From: Methylococcaceae bacterium UBA1147
GTDB taxonomy: Bacteria > Pseudomonadota > Gammaproteobacteria > Methylococcales > UBA1147
Length of the DNA: 14,736 bases
Direction of reading: 5' to 3'
NCBI GenBank assembly: GCA_002311315.1
Contig: DBZZ01000039.1
Span: forward strand, 929-15,664
Shown in pieces: positions 1-8,504 of this stretch. The notes under the pieces are model-generated. The model ran no database searches, had not been told where the DNA came from, and saw nothing but the letters and a program-made list of their open reading frames with translations. The first letter of the stretch is position 1. Each line of letters starts with the position of its first letter. The position numbers and the translations under genes are program-made.

Positions 1-949
1 CCACCAGCGCCTGTATCTCGACCAGCAGTGGTCTTGTCCCTTCCCACAAGACGTTCACAACGCTGCCCGGTCCCGACGGTGCCATACGGCTCAGGAACAT
101 CGCAGAAGGGTTACGCACTTCCCGCAAACCATCCGAGGTCATGGCAAACAAACCGATTTCATTGACCGCCCCGAATCGGTTCTTAGTCGCCCGAAGCACC
201 CGGTATCGACTGTCTTCCGTTGATGACAACATGATCTGGGTATCCACGATGTGGCTCAGGGTCATGGGACCGGCGATGGTCTGATCCTTGGTTACATGTC
301 CCACGATCAGAACGATCATCCCGCTCCTTTTTGCGGCCTGGGTCAGTAATGCTGCGCATTCGCGCACCTGAGAAACGCCCCCGGGCACCGCGTCGAGTGA
401 ATCGGAACACATGACCTGGATGGAGTCGATCACCACGATTTCCGGCTTTTCCCGTTCGCAAACGGCCAGAATCCTGTCGACCGACGTTTCACCCAGCATT
501 TTCAACCGATCCATCGGAAGTTTGATCCTTCGCGCACGGCCGGCGATCTGTTGCAGCGACTCTTCGCCTGAAACGTAAAGGACTTCCCTTTGCTCGGACA
601 GATGGCCAAGGGTCTGGACCAAAATGGTGCTCTTTCCCGCACCCGGGTCACCAGACAGCAGTACAACCGACCCGGGCACGAATCCACCCCCCAACACACG
701 ATCAAATTCCTGCATCCCCGACCGGATTCGGACAATTTCCTCGGCTCCGACAGCGCTCAGGTACTGAACTTCATTCTCGGTTCCTGCGAAACCCAGTGTC
801 CTCGACTTCGAATTCGTACTTTTCGGGCCGATGCGGATTTCGCGGATTGAATTCCACGCGCGGCATCGCAGACACTGGCCGCTCCATTTCGAATAATCGG
901 CACCGCATTCTTCGCAGACGTAAGCGATTCTAGATTTCTGTGTTGCCAT
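1..949 (-). CDS. radA: DNA repair protein RadA (C-terminus cut by window edge)
   Basis: RadA is a RecA-like ATPase/helicase that helps process recombination intermediates and branched DNA in the cytoplasm. About 316 residues are visible. A four-cysteine zinc finger lies at C12, C15, C26 and C29. A Walker A motif (GDPGAGKST) spans residues 100-108, followed by GEES, a Walker B strand (IVVIDSIQ) and the RadA-specific KNRFG motif at residues 256-260. The sequence runs off the window just as the Lon-protease-like C-terminal domain begins (GTRPLLVEIQALV). The ATG at 949 starts 2 nt after the amidase stop, so translation is probably coupled. One oddity: the stretch before KNRFG reads LSHIVDTQIMLSSTEDSRYR. 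E. coli RadA, as I remember it, has LEH and an acidic DGD there, so the Glu and the acidic/glycine loop appear to be lost. Identification is secure; the effect of the change is unknown. Confidence 0.96.
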   Translation of the reverse strand, partial: MATQKSRIAYVCEECGADYSKWSGQCLRCRAWNSIREIRIGPKSTNSKSRTLGFAGTENEVQYLSAVGAEEIVRIRSGMQEFDRVLGGGFVPGSVVLLSGDPGAGKSTILVQTLGHLSEQREVLYVSGEESLQQIAGRARRIKLPMDRLKMLGETSVDRILAVCEREKPEIVVIDSIQVMCSDSLDAVPGGVSQVRECAALLTQAAKRSGMIVLIVGHVTKDQTIAGPMTLSHIVDTQIMLSSTEDSRYRVLRATKNRFGAVNEIGLFAMTSDGLREVRNPSAMFLSRMAPSGPGSVVNVLWEGTRPLLVEIQALV

Positions 950-951
950 CC

Positions 952-2376
952 CTATCCTGCTCCCGCTACCGGGTGACACCGCACCGGCGGTTCACCGCAA
1001 CGTTCCCGGCTGTCACCCAAACATCTTTCCACTGTCCGGGCAATGGACAGTAGCCTGACATCCTGCCCGTGCGATGCAACCAATTGCATTCCCACTGGAA
1101 TGCCGGCTGCATCTAGTCCCACCGGCAAGGTCACGGCACATAGCCCCAGGCAATTGACGAAGCTGGTATTGCGCAGCGAGAGCAAGTTGCACTCCCTGTA
1201 ACGACCGAGGTCGTCTATTTCCACCATGGTCGGAGCAGTCAGGGGTACGGCAGGCGAAACCAGTATGTCCACGGAACGCAATCTTTGCCGAATTCCGAGG
1301 CCCAGTGTCCGAAACAGAGATACCCGTTCAAGGTACTCACAGGCCGTCAGCGTTGCGGCGTCCTGCATTCGCTGTTCGATCTTCGGATCGAGCAAGGGAA
1401 TCCAGTCCGGCAGGCTGTTCTTCAAAAACGTCTGCAACTCGACGCCCGCCAGCCCTCCTTTTCGGAACACCGGGAGCACTTTTTCGATTTCGGGCAATTC
1501 CAACGCTATTTTCCGTGCCCCGGCGCCGACCAATTCGTCCACGGCTATGGTAATACTTTCGGTGACTCCCGGGGAACAATCCGACCACAAAACCCCATCA
1601 CTGAGTCCTATGCGCAAACCGTACAGTTCTGCATCGGACACGGGTTCACATCTGCGGTCCTTTGCGAGTTCCCGGTCAAGGGCCAAGAACGCAAAGATCG
1701 CGTCGTCAACCGTCCGAGTCAGCAGTCCGACAGAATCGAGACTTGGACTCAGGGGAACAATGCCGGTGGTGTTCCAGCGACCGATACTTGTTTTCAGGCC
1801 CACGTTGCCGGTCATGCTGGCAGGAATCCGTACCGAGCCCGCGGTGTCGGTTCCAAGGGCCAGCACCGCGGAGCCTGCACACAAGCTGACCCCGGCACCA
1901 CTGGATGACCCCCCAGGGACCCGATGATGCTCAGGGTCCCAAGGGTTCCTGGGGGTGCGCCAGTGAGGATTCACACCCAACCCGCCAAAGGCAAATTCAA
2001 CGCTATGGGTTTTTCCCGCGATCACGGCCTGTTGGCGGCGCAGCTGGCGTACCACGGGACCCTCGGTGCACCACTCGACCGGCAACGGTTTCCGGGTTCC
2101 GGCATAGGTCGGGTAGTTCGCAACTCCGAACAGGTCCTTTACGGAAATCGGTAGCCCCCTCAGGGAGCCAGCAGGCGTACCGTTGGCCTGCGATGCATCG
2201 GCGACCCGCGCCTGCTCGAGTCCACGATCCGGATCCCAGACAATATACGCACCGAGAGAACCACCAGATCTCTGGTGATTTGAAACGGCTGCGTTCAGCA
2301 ACTCTTCAGCTCTCAGGGAGCCGGTACTGATCCCTGCAGACAATTGCGACAGAGACTTTCTCAGTACGTCAGCCAT
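952..2376 (-). CDS. Amidase-signature family hydrolase
   Basis: A 474-residue enzyme of the amidase signature (AS) family, whose members hydrolyse amide bonds through a Ser-cisSer-Lys triad. The predicted triad is complete: Lys80 (ISVKD), Ser157 in GGSSSGAG (155-162), and nucleophile Ser181 in GTDTAGSVRIPA. The 24-residue serine spacing equals that of fatty acid amide hydrolase. Length and motifs resemble free-standing proteobacterial amidases rather than GatA: no gatB or gatC is nearby and the C-terminus is not GatA-like. The substrate cannot be read from the sequence; allophanate-, carboxybiuret- or aryl-amide-type activity are all possible. It sits after the fad genes but behind its own TATAAT box, and ends 2 nt before radA. 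The ATG at 2376 has no clear Shine-Dalgarno sequence, and no in-frame alternative start is seen just upstream. Confidence 0.9.
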   Translation of the reverse strand: MADVLRKSLSQLSAGISTGSLRAEELLNAAVSNHQRSGGSLGAYIVWDPDRGLEQARVADASQANGTPAGSLRGLPISVKDLFGVANYPTYAGTRKPLPVEWCTEGPVVRQLRRQQAVIAGKTHSVEFAFGGLGVNPHWRTPRNPWDPEHHRVPGGSSSGAGVSLCAGSAVLALGTDTAGSVRIPASMTGNVGLKTSIGRWNTTGIVPLSPSLDSVGLLTRTVDDAIFAFLALDRELAKDRRCEPVSDAELYGLRIGLSDGVLWSDCSPGVTESITIAVDELVGAGARKIALELPEIEKVLPVFRKGGLAGVELQTFLKNSLPDWIPLLDPKIEQRMQDAATLTACEYLERVSLFRTLGLGIRQRLRSVDILVSPAVPLTAPTMVEIDDLGRYRECNLLSLRNTSFVNCLGLCAVTLPVGLDAAGIPVGMQLVASHGQDVRLLSIARTVERCLGDSRERCGEPPVRCHPVAGAG

Positions 2377-2447
2377 GCTATGGGATATCGGAAAAACAGG
2401 ACATTCATCATGGGAAAGGTTCAGCGGCCTAGCGTGCCAAAAACAGA

Positions 2448-2453
2448 ATTATA
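2448..2453 (-). promoter_or_regulatory. Candidate sigma-70 -10 box for amidase-radA
   Basis: A perfect TATAAT lies on the minus strand in the 134-bp gap between fadJ and the amidase, about 70 bp before the amidase ATG. A poor -35 candidate (CTTACT) sits 16 bp further upstream. This is the best promoter-like sequence in the left block and would let amidase-radA be expressed apart from the fad genes. It is inferred from sequence only. Confidence 0.45.
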
Positions 2454-2510
2454 CAGCCGGAAATCGAATAGTAAGACTCCGAAAGCCTGTGGAGCAACAA
2501 ACAGGAACAA

Positions 2511-4469
2511 CTAGTTCTGCGCTAAATCCCCCTGCCCCTGCAGATAATGCAATGGCCCACCCCTGAAGGGTGCAAAACCAGTTCCGAAGATAATGCCAGC
2601 ATCCAGCAGATCACTGTTCTCAACCACCTTTTCCTGGAGACAGGCTTTGGCTTCATCGGTTAGGCATTTCACCAGCCTCGCCTGTATCGAAGCCAATTCC
2701 CCGGGGTAAGCCGGTTCTTTCTCCCTGACGATTTCTCCATTCCTGTAGCGGTAAAAACCACTTCCTGACTTTCTACCGAGAGAACCCTTGTCGACCAGTT
2801 GCCGAAGACGCTCCGGCACTTCCAGCCCAAGATCCCTCGACAGGATACCGGCGACAAAAAGACACACGTCCAGGCCGATCGTATCGGCAAGCCGAATTGG
2901 GCCCATTGGCATGCCGAAATCGGTTGCCGCATGGTCGACAACCGTTTTGGGAACCCCTTCTTCCAGCATGTTGACAGCTTCCAGCAGGTAAGGCATCAGA
3001 ACCCGGTTCACCAGGAAACCCGGGGAACTGGAAACGATAACCGGCAACTTGTCGATATGGCGCGCAAAGGCCATGGCCTGCTCGACCACGTCCGGTAAGG
3101 TCTGCGGACTCCGTACCACTTCCACCAGAGGCATTTTTGCCACCGGATTAAAAAAATGCAGGCCGACAAGTCGATCAGGGTTCCGCATGCCCTGGCTCAA
3201 GTTTTCCAACCGAATACTAGAAGTGTTTGTGGCAAAAAGCGCATCGGACCTGGCTTTGGGTTCCAGTTCCCGATAAAGGGACTGCTTGGCGCCAATGTCT
3301 TCGAATATCGCTTCTATAATGACGTCCGCAGTTCCCACGCCCAGCCCCCGTTCATCCGGAATCAGGCGATCCATGACAGCATTCGCGAGATGCTTGCGGC
3401 CGCGGAATCGTCGTGTAAGGTACTTGTTCGCTCGCTGCAAGGCTTTCGCCAGCCCTGCCCTATTTGTATCCTGCACAGTGACCTTGAGACCCTGCAGGGC
3501 ACACCACGCCGCGATGTCACCGCCCATAACCCCGGCACCAACAACATGAACGTGCGCCGGACAGATTAACGACTTGTCCGCCCCCGACTTGAGCATATCC
3601 TGCAGCATGAACACCCTGACCAGGTTGCGAGCCGTGGGATTGGTGCTTAGGCGAGCAACCGACTTGGCTTCCTCGTCCATCAAAACCTTTTCATTGCCAC
3701 CATATCTGCGCCAGAGTTCGACCAGTTCATAGGGCGCCGGATAATGTTCCCGCTTGGCCTCCTTCGCAACCTGCTTGATCATCTGAGTCGAGACCACCGA
3801 GCGCAACGGCTGACGATTCAGAGCCTTGATCCAAAGACGGGGTCTTCTTTCCCGAGCAGGATGCAGGATCACCTCCTCTGCAGACTTCCGCAGTAACCTT
3901 GCCGGTACGGCATGATCAATCAGACCAATTTTCTGTGCTTTCCGCGCATCAACGGTTCTTCCGGTCAGCATCAGGTTCATCGCAACCAGTGGTCCAAGAA
4001 CCCTGATCGAACGGACAGTGCCACCAAACCCCGGATGAATACCCAGCTTCACTTCCGGAAATCCGATCCGGGTCGACCGATCATCCATTGCAACGCGGAA
4101 GTTGCAGGCCAGGGCCAGTTCCAAGCCTCCCCCGAGGCAGAATCCATTGATTACGGCAACGGTCGGAAAGGGTAACGCCTCGATGCGGTTCATAACCTGC
4201 TGCCCGCGGCAAAGCATGGCGTGCGCGTCTTCAAACCCACTGATCCGGGTGAATTCCTTGACATCAGCTCCAGCGATGAAACCCCTTTTCTTGGCCGACC
4301 CAAGAGCAAGGCCAGTCGGCTGCATCCGGGTCAGATAATCCAGTACCGCATTGAATTCATCGAGCAGGCCCGATGAAAGAATGTTGGTTTCGCCCTGCTC
4401 ATAATCAAGCAACAGCCAGAGGATTCCCTGCTGCCCTCTCTCAATCCTGAAGTGTTTGAATTCGGTCAT
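2511..4469 (-). CDS. fadJ: Bifunctional enoyl-CoA hydratase / 3-hydroxyacyl-CoA dehydrogenase (FadJ-like alpha subunit)
   Basis: This is the alpha subunit of the fatty acid oxidation complex. It hydrates 2-enoyl-CoA and oxidises the 3-hydroxyacyl-CoA with NAD+. From the chosen start it is 652 residues, somewhat shorter than E. coli FadJ or FadB. An N-terminal crotonase domain carries the oxyanion-hole and acid/base region, with both catalytic glutamates: E117 (GGGLELAL) and E139 (GFPEVKLGI). A Rossmann fold follows (GAGVMGG, 311-317), then the dehydrogenase His438 (LHFFNP) with Glu450 (PLVEVV), and a C-terminal domain with SPGFLVNR (482-489). An upstream in-frame ATG at 4538 would overlap the thiolase by 65 nt. 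The ATG at 4469 (MTEFKHF) is preferred because AGGA sits 9 nt before it, overlapping the thiolase stop. It lies 4 nt after the thiolase, and the thiolase-first order is that of E. coli fadIJ, so coupling and complex formation are expected. Confidence 0.93.
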   Translation of the reverse strand: MTEFKHFRIERGQQGILWLLLDYEQGETNILSSGLLDEFNAVLDYLTRMQPTGLALGSAKKRGFIAGADVKEFTRISGFEDAHAMLCRGQQVMNRIEALPFPTVAVINGFCLGGGLELALACNFRVAMDDRSTRIGFPEVKLGIHPGFGGTVRSIRVLGPLVAMNLMLTGRTVDARKAQKIGLIDHAVPARLLRKSAEEVILHPARERRPRLWIKALNRQPLRSVVSTQMIKQVAKEAKREHYPAPYELVELWRRYGGNEKVLMDEEAKSVARLSTNPTARNLVRVFMLQDMLKSGADKSLICPAHVHVVGAGVMGGDIAAWCALQGLKVTVQDTNRAGLAKALQRANKYLTRRFRGRKHLANAVMDRLIPDERGLGVGTADVIIEAIFEDIGAKQSLYRELEPKARSDALFATNTSSIRLENLSQGMRNPDRLVGLHFFNPVAKMPLVEVVRSPQTLPDVVEQAMAFARHIDKLPVIVSSSPGFLVNRVLMPYLLEAVNMLEEGVPKTVVDHAATDFGMPMGPIRLADTIGLDVCLFVAGILSRDLGLEVPERLRQLVDKGSLGRKSGSGFYRYRNGEIVREKEPAYPGELASIQARLVKCLTDEAKACLQEKVVENSDLLDAGIIFGTGFAPFRGGPLHYLQGQGDLAQN

Positions 4470-4473
4470 TGGT

Positions 4474-5790
4474 TTATCCTGCGGCATTTTTAAGCAACAT
4501 GGCACCGCCTTGGCCACCCCCGATGCAAATCGTGGCAACCCCTTTTTGTGCTTTTTTCCGGTTCATGACCCGCGCCAGGTGCAATACGATGCGGGCCCCG
4601 CTTGCCCCGACCGGATGCCCCAGGCTAATGCCTCCACCATCCACGTTCAGGCGTTCATGTGGAACCTCGCCAAAAGCGCTGGACAGTCCAAACTCGTCAC
4701 TGCAATACTGGGAATTCTTCCAGGCACTCAGGCAAGCCAGAACCTGGGCAGCAAATGCTTCGTTCAGCTCCCAATAATCGATCTGGTCAGGTCCCAGCTT
4801 GTGACGGGAAAGCATTGGTATTACCGCGTGAACCGGTCCCAACCCCATCTCCGCCGGATCCAGGGCCGCCCACTGGGTATCAACAATTTCAGCCATCGGC
4901 GACAAACCGTATTTCTCCACGGCGGTTTCACTGGCCAACAGAACCCAAGCCGCCCCATCGGTCACCTGGGCACTGTTGCCCGCGGTGATATTGCCAAAAC
5001 GGCGATCAAATACCGGCCTCAGCTTGGCCAGGGCTTCAACCGAGCTGTCCGGACGCAGCCCGTCATCATGTTCGTAAAAATTTCCGCTGGAATCGTAGCT
5101 TGATTCGATTTCGCCAAGAAATCCTGACTCCCTTGCCACGAATAGCCGCTTGTGGCTCTCAACGGCATAAGCGTCCATCTGTTCCCTTGTGATGCCGAAG
5201 CGGGTAGCTAGGTTTTCTGCGGTCTGGCCCATGGAAAGACCAACGATTGGATCCATCAATCCCTTGAGCAGACCGATCACCGGTACCAGGAACCCCGGCC
5301 GGAAACCGCTAAGAACCTTGAGTCGGCCTGAAAGCGACCGGCTGGCCTGCAATCGGGAAAACCAGCGAACCATCTTTTCACTAAAAAGAAGGGGGGCCTG
5401 GCTCATCGATTCCATTCCCCCGGCAAGGACCAGGTCTGAATAGCCGTGGCGGACGTTCCGCCATGCCGAATCGATCGCCTGCATTCCGGAAGCACAGTTC
5501 CTCTGAACGGTCCAAGCCGGGATCGTCTGGCCGATGCCAAGGCGCAACGCGACCAGCCTCGCAATGTTCACTTCATCGGGCGCTGGAGAAACGCAACCGG
5601 CGATGAGTTCATCGAGCGCATCGGGGCCGAACGGCTGCCTGAGCAGCAACGGGCGGGCCGCCAGGATCCCGAGATCCAATGCCTTGAACGGACCTGGCCC
5701 GCCCCGCACCTTAATAAAGGGTGTGCGGCTACCGTCAATGATATAGACCGGCCGGCCTTTCTGCGGAATTCCTCTGGTCGATACTGTCAT
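4474..5790 (-). CDS. fadI: Thiolase (FadI-like acetyl-CoA acyltransferase)
   Basis: 3-ketoacyl-CoA thiolase, the beta subunit that cleaves 3-ketoacyl-CoA with CoA to release acetyl-CoA. It is 438 residues, matching FadI (about 436) better than FadA (about 387). The active-site residues are all visible: nucleophile Cys99 (NCASGM), the NEAF loop, His392 (SLGHPVGASG) and Cys422 (CIGGGQGG). GAGG lies 5 nt before the ATG at 5790, supporting this start. The stop codon overlaps the Shine-Dalgarno sequence of fadJ 4 nt downstream. It follows fadE after a 135-bp gap that contains a near-palindrome. Because related thiolases also make acetoacetyl-CoA, a biosynthetic role cannot be excluded, but pairing with the fadJ-like subunit points to beta-oxidation. 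Confidence 0.93.
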   Translation of the reverse strand: MTVSTRGIPQKGRPVYIIDGSRTPFIKVRGGPGPFKALDLGILAARPLLLRQPFGPDALDELIAGCVSPAPDEVNIARLVALRLGIGQTIPAWTVQRNCASGMQAIDSAWRNVRHGYSDLVLAGGMESMSQAPLLFSEKMVRWFSRLQASRSLSGRLKVLSGFRPGFLVPVIGLLKGLMDPIVGLSMGQTAENLATRFGITREQMDAYAVESHKRLFVARESGFLGEIESSYDSSGNFYEHDDGLRPDSSVEALAKLRPVFDRRFGNITAGNSAQVTDGAAWVLLASETAVEKYGLSPMAEIVDTQWAALDPAEMGLGPVHAVIPMLSRHKLGPDQIDYWELNEAFAAQVLACLSAWKNSQYCSDEFGLSSAFGEVPHERLNVDGGGISLGHPVGASGARIVLHLARVMNRKKAQKGVATICIGGGQGGAMLLKNAAG

Positions 5791-5860
5791 ACAAGCCTCA
5801 ACGTCCCGAACTGATGTTAAAGATCATTAATGCACTGCGGCGTCCAGAAACACGACCACG

Positions 5861-5877
5861 ACAAAAACGGTTCTTGT
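5861..5877. promoter_or_regulatory. Imperfect 17-bp dyad in the fadE-fadI gap
   Basis: The plus strand reads ACAAAAACGGTTCTTGT. Seven of eight pairs about the central base are complementary, so it looks like a DNA-operator-style dyad and not an RNA hairpin, which could not form with a one-base loop. It lies 71 bp upstream of the thiolase start. Its TTCTT half and preceding A-run match the dyad upstream of fadE at 10 of 13 positions. No promoter could be placed beside it with confidence. Confidence 0.3.
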
Positions 5878-5925
5878 TCAACCCTTGCGATCCCGCCGAC
5901 GGTCGGTATCCGAAAGATCCAACCG

Positions 5926-8373
5926 TTATACAACGGGCTCCGGCCGCGCTTGGTTTCCCACCATCGCCTCTGGCGAAAACTCGTCGACACTGATCGCCTC
6001 GCGCGTTGTCCGTTCCGCGGCCTCGAGCAGTTGGTATTCTGTCTCGTCGATTACACCGGCTTCCAGTGCTGCCTGGACCAGTTCCGACCGGCGCTTGACC
6101 TTCAATCTGCCGCTCCGTCGTGCCTGATCAAGCTTTTTCTGGGCTGGCTCTGCCCTAAGTACCGCCTGGAATGCACGCTCGATACGCCCGCTCGGATCAT
6201 TCTCGGTCGAATTGAGGTAAATACCAAGGGTTAGTCGGTCACGGGTCTCACTATCGGTCAAAAGCACCGCTGCAGCCTTCTGAATAACCTTGTCACTGGG
6301 CGGCGAATAGGGCTTGCCACTGGGAAAAATCAAGCCACGAATAAGCACAGCAACAGCCCTGTTGGGGAGATTCCAGAACACGGCCAACAGGGATTGCTGG
6401 GCACGATGAATGGTGCTTCGGCATGCCCAGTGGACCAGAGGCAGATCATCCTCTCGGCAGCCCTGGTCCTGGTAATGCTTCAGCACAGCGGAACACAGGT
6501 AGAGATTGCTCATGACATCAGCCAGGCGTCCTGACAAACGCTCCTTCCGTTTCAAGGCTCCGCCGAGCGAAACCACTGCAATATCAGCGATCAGCGCAAA
6601 CCCTGCGCTGAGTCGGGTGATCTGGCGATAGTACAGACGGGTGCTCCGGTCTCCCGGCACATCCGCAAAACGGGCATTGGTCAATGCCAGCCAGGTAGCC
6701 CGGGCCAGGTTGCCCAGCAGAAAGCCGATATGACCGAACAGAGCTTTATCAAACATCTCGACAGCCTGATGAGGATCATCCTGAGTCATTGCCGCCATCT
6801 CCCTCTGAATGAAAGGGTGGCATCGAACCGCACCCTGCCCGAATATGATCAGGCTTCGCGTGAGGATATTGGCCCCTTCAACCGTGATACTGACCGGAAT
6901 AGTCTGGTAAATGCGACCGATATAGTTCCTCGGCCCAAGGCAGATTCCGGATCCCGCATGAATATCCATGGCATCATTGACCACTTGCCGCATTCGCTCC
7001 GTCAGTTCGTATTTCACAATGGCTGAGACGATCGAGGGTTTTTCGCCCTGGTCGAGAGCCCCTGCCGTAATACTACGCGCTGCATCCATTAAATAGGTCT
7101 CGCCCGCAATTCTGGCCAGAGGTGCCTCGACTCCCTCGAACTTACCAATCGGAAGATTGAACTGTTTGCGAATCCGGGCGTATGCACCGGTGTAACGGCT
7201 GACAGTCTTGCCGGCTCCGGCGCTGAGGGCCGGTAGGGAGACACCGCGGCCTTCAGCCAGACATTCGACCAGCATTCGCCAGCCATTGCCTACCTGCTCC
7301 AGGCCGCCGACCACCCATTCCATCGGAATGAAAACATTCTTGCCACGATTGGGCCCGTTCTGGAAAGCACAATTCAACGGAAAATGCCGATTACCGATCT
7401 CGATTCCGGGGGTGTCCGTAGCGATCAGGGCCACGGTAATGCCGATTTCCCTTCTGTCACCAATCAGCCCATCCGGATCATAGAGCTTGAACGCCAACCC
7501 CAGCAGGGTCGCCACCGGACCCAACGTAATGTAGCGTTTCTCCCAGTTCAGCCGGATGCCAAGCACGTCCTTTTTTCCCTGGAACCGGCCACGGCATACC
7601 ACGCCCTCATCCGGCATGCTGCTCGCGTCACTTCCGGCATCGGGTCCCGTCAGGGCAAAACACGGGATTTCCTCACCACTCGCCAGACGCGGCAAATAGT
7701 AGTCTCTCTGCTTGTCAGTACCGTATTCGAGTAGCAACTTTCCCGGCCCTAGGGAATTCGGCACCATGACGGTCACACCAGCCGTGATGCTGCGGCTTGC
7801 CACTTTCATCACCACGCATGAGTGGCCATTGACGGAGAATTCCAGGCCACCGAATCGTTTTGGAATAATGATTCCAAAAAACCGGTTATTCTTCAGAAAT
7901 TCCCAAACTTCAGGTGGAAGATCCTGTCGATTGTGCGTGATGTCCCAGTCATCCAACATCTCACACAGTTGTTCGACCGGACCATCGATAAACGCCTGTT
8001 CCTCGTTGGAAAGCTTCGGGGAAGGCAGGCTTTGGAGCTTATCCCAGTCGGGTTTACCGCAAAAAAGCTCCGCATCCCACCAGACGGTCCCTGATTCCAG
8101 TGCGTCCCGTTCAGTATCTGAAATCGGCGGCATGGTCTTTCGCATGCCCCGTAGAACCGGTCCACTAACCAGGCAACGCCGGACCGAGGAGACCTTTACA
8201 ATGGTGACCCCGGCAATCAACATGAACCACGAAATACTCGTTACCGTACTGTCAACCCCGGAAAAGGAGATCATCAGCAATGCTGCGGCCAATGCACCCC
8301 AGGCAATCCATGTATTCATGCCATTATAGGCCATGATCCACAAACCGATAACAGCCAAGACAATCCACATCAT
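5926..8373 (-). CDS. fadE: Acyl-CoA dehydrogenase FadE
   Basis: FadE is a flavoprotein that makes the first double bond in beta-oxidation, passing electrons to an electron-transfer flavoprotein. The full frame from 8382 gives 818 residues, close to E. coli FadE (814). Numbered from there, two to three hydrophobic stretches span residues 5-64, consistent with membrane attachment. An acyl-CoA dehydrogenase core follows, with FAD-binding CFALTGPDAGSDAS near 241-254. The FadE-type motif VEGANILTRS carries the predicted catalytic base E502, and a long C-terminal FadE-specific domain (DUF1974 type) runs from about 515. The start was chosen by ribosome-binding site: GAGG at 8384-8387 is 1 nt from the ATG at 8382, too close, but 10 nt from the ATG at 8373. 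The chosen start gives 815 residues beginning MMWIVLAV. It heads the fad genes and is divergent from the epimerase gene. Confidence 0.95.
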   Translation of the reverse strand: MMWIVLAVIGLWIMAYNGMNTWIAWGALAAALLMISFSGVDSTVTSISWFMLIAGVTIVKVSSVRRCLVSGPVLRGMRKTMPPISDTERDALESGTVWWDAELFCGKPDWDKLQSLPSPKLSNEEQAFIDGPVEQLCEMLDDWDITHNRQDLPPEVWEFLKNNRFFGIIIPKRFGGLEFSVNGHSCVVMKVASRSITAGVTVMVPNSLGPGKLLLEYGTDKQRDYYLPRLASGEEIPCFALTGPDAGSDASSMPDEGVVCRGRFQGKKDVLGIRLNWEKRYITLGPVATLLGLAFKLYDPDGLIGDRREIGITVALIATDTPGIEIGNRHFPLNCAFQNGPNRGKNVFIPMEWVVGGLEQVGNGWRMLVECLAEGRGVSLPALSAGAGKTVSRYTGAYARIRKQFNLPIGKFEGVEAPLARIAGETYLMDAARSITAGALDQGEKPSIVSAIVKYELTERMRQVVNDAMDIHAGSGICLGPRNYIGRIYQTIPVSITVEGANILTRSLIIFGQGAVRCHPFIQREMAAMTQDDPHQAVEMFDKALFGHIGFLLGNLARATWLALTNARFADVPGDRSTRLYYRQITRLSAGFALIADIAVVSLGGALKRKERLSGRLADVMSNLYLCSAVLKHYQDQGCREDDLPLVHWACRSTIHRAQQSLLAVFWNLPNRAVAVLIRGLIFPSGKPYSPPSDKVIQKAAAVLLTDSETRDRLTLGIYLNSTENDPSGRIERAFQAVLRAEPAQKKLDQARRSGRLKVKRRSELVQAALEAGVIDETEYQLLEAAERTTREAISVDEFSPEAMVGNQARPEPVV

Positions 8374-8383
8374 AGCGTTCATA

Positions 8384-8387
8384 CCTC
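8384..8387 (-). promoter_or_regulatory. Ribosome binding site deciding the fadE start
   Basis: GAGG on the minus strand. It is 1 nt from the first in-frame ATG (8382) and 10 nt from the next one (8373). Only the second spacing is workable, so initiation three codons downstream is favoured. Confidence 0.55.
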
Positions 8388-8410
8388 AATTGCTCTGACA
8401 GCCGGGACCA

Positions 8411-8424
8411 GAAAGTGTTCTTTC
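8411..8424. promoter_or_regulatory. Perfect GAAAG-N4-CTTTC palindrome upstream of fadE
   Basis: The palindrome GAAAGTGTTCTTTC lies 29-42 bp before the fadE ATG at 8382. Its arms and 4-nt spacer resemble the GAAAC-N4-GTTTC form of the PsrA fatty-acid regulator site of Pseudomonas, differing by one symmetric base pair. On the minus strand a weak promoter (TTGCTA, 17 bp, TAGCTT; 8432-8460) ends just upstream, which would put the dyad near the transcription start, a position suited to a repressor. The regulator is not in the window. Function is inferred. Confidence 0.4.
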
Positions 8425-8504
8425 ACGATCAAAGCTAACTCCGGGCCGGCGCTTTAGCAAGTTGAGGGGCACTTCTCTTGACCCAATACGACGACCCAAT
8501 GACC

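Noticed and set aside
1226..1927. Long open frames (233 and 207 codons) on the plus strand opposite the amidase
   Set aside because: They lie wholly antisense to a gene with clear catalytic motifs, and their translations are low-complexity, rich in Arg/Pro/Ser, with no recognisable domain.
2480..2510. CCTGT/ACAGG inverted repeat after fadJ as a terminator
   Set aside because: Only five pairs with a ten-base loop, followed by CTTTCGG and not a T-run.
4456..5103. A 215-codon plus-strand frame opposite the thiolase
   Set aside because: It is the mirror of a well-conserved coding region; no motif or separate ribosome binding site supports it.
5923..5936. CCGTT/AACGG hairpin over the fadE stop codon
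   Set aside because: Five pairs and no T-run after it; too weak to call a terminator.
7712..8329. A 205-codon plus-strand frame opposite fadE
   Set aside because: Antisense shadow of the FadE N-terminal half; the composition does not look like a real protein.
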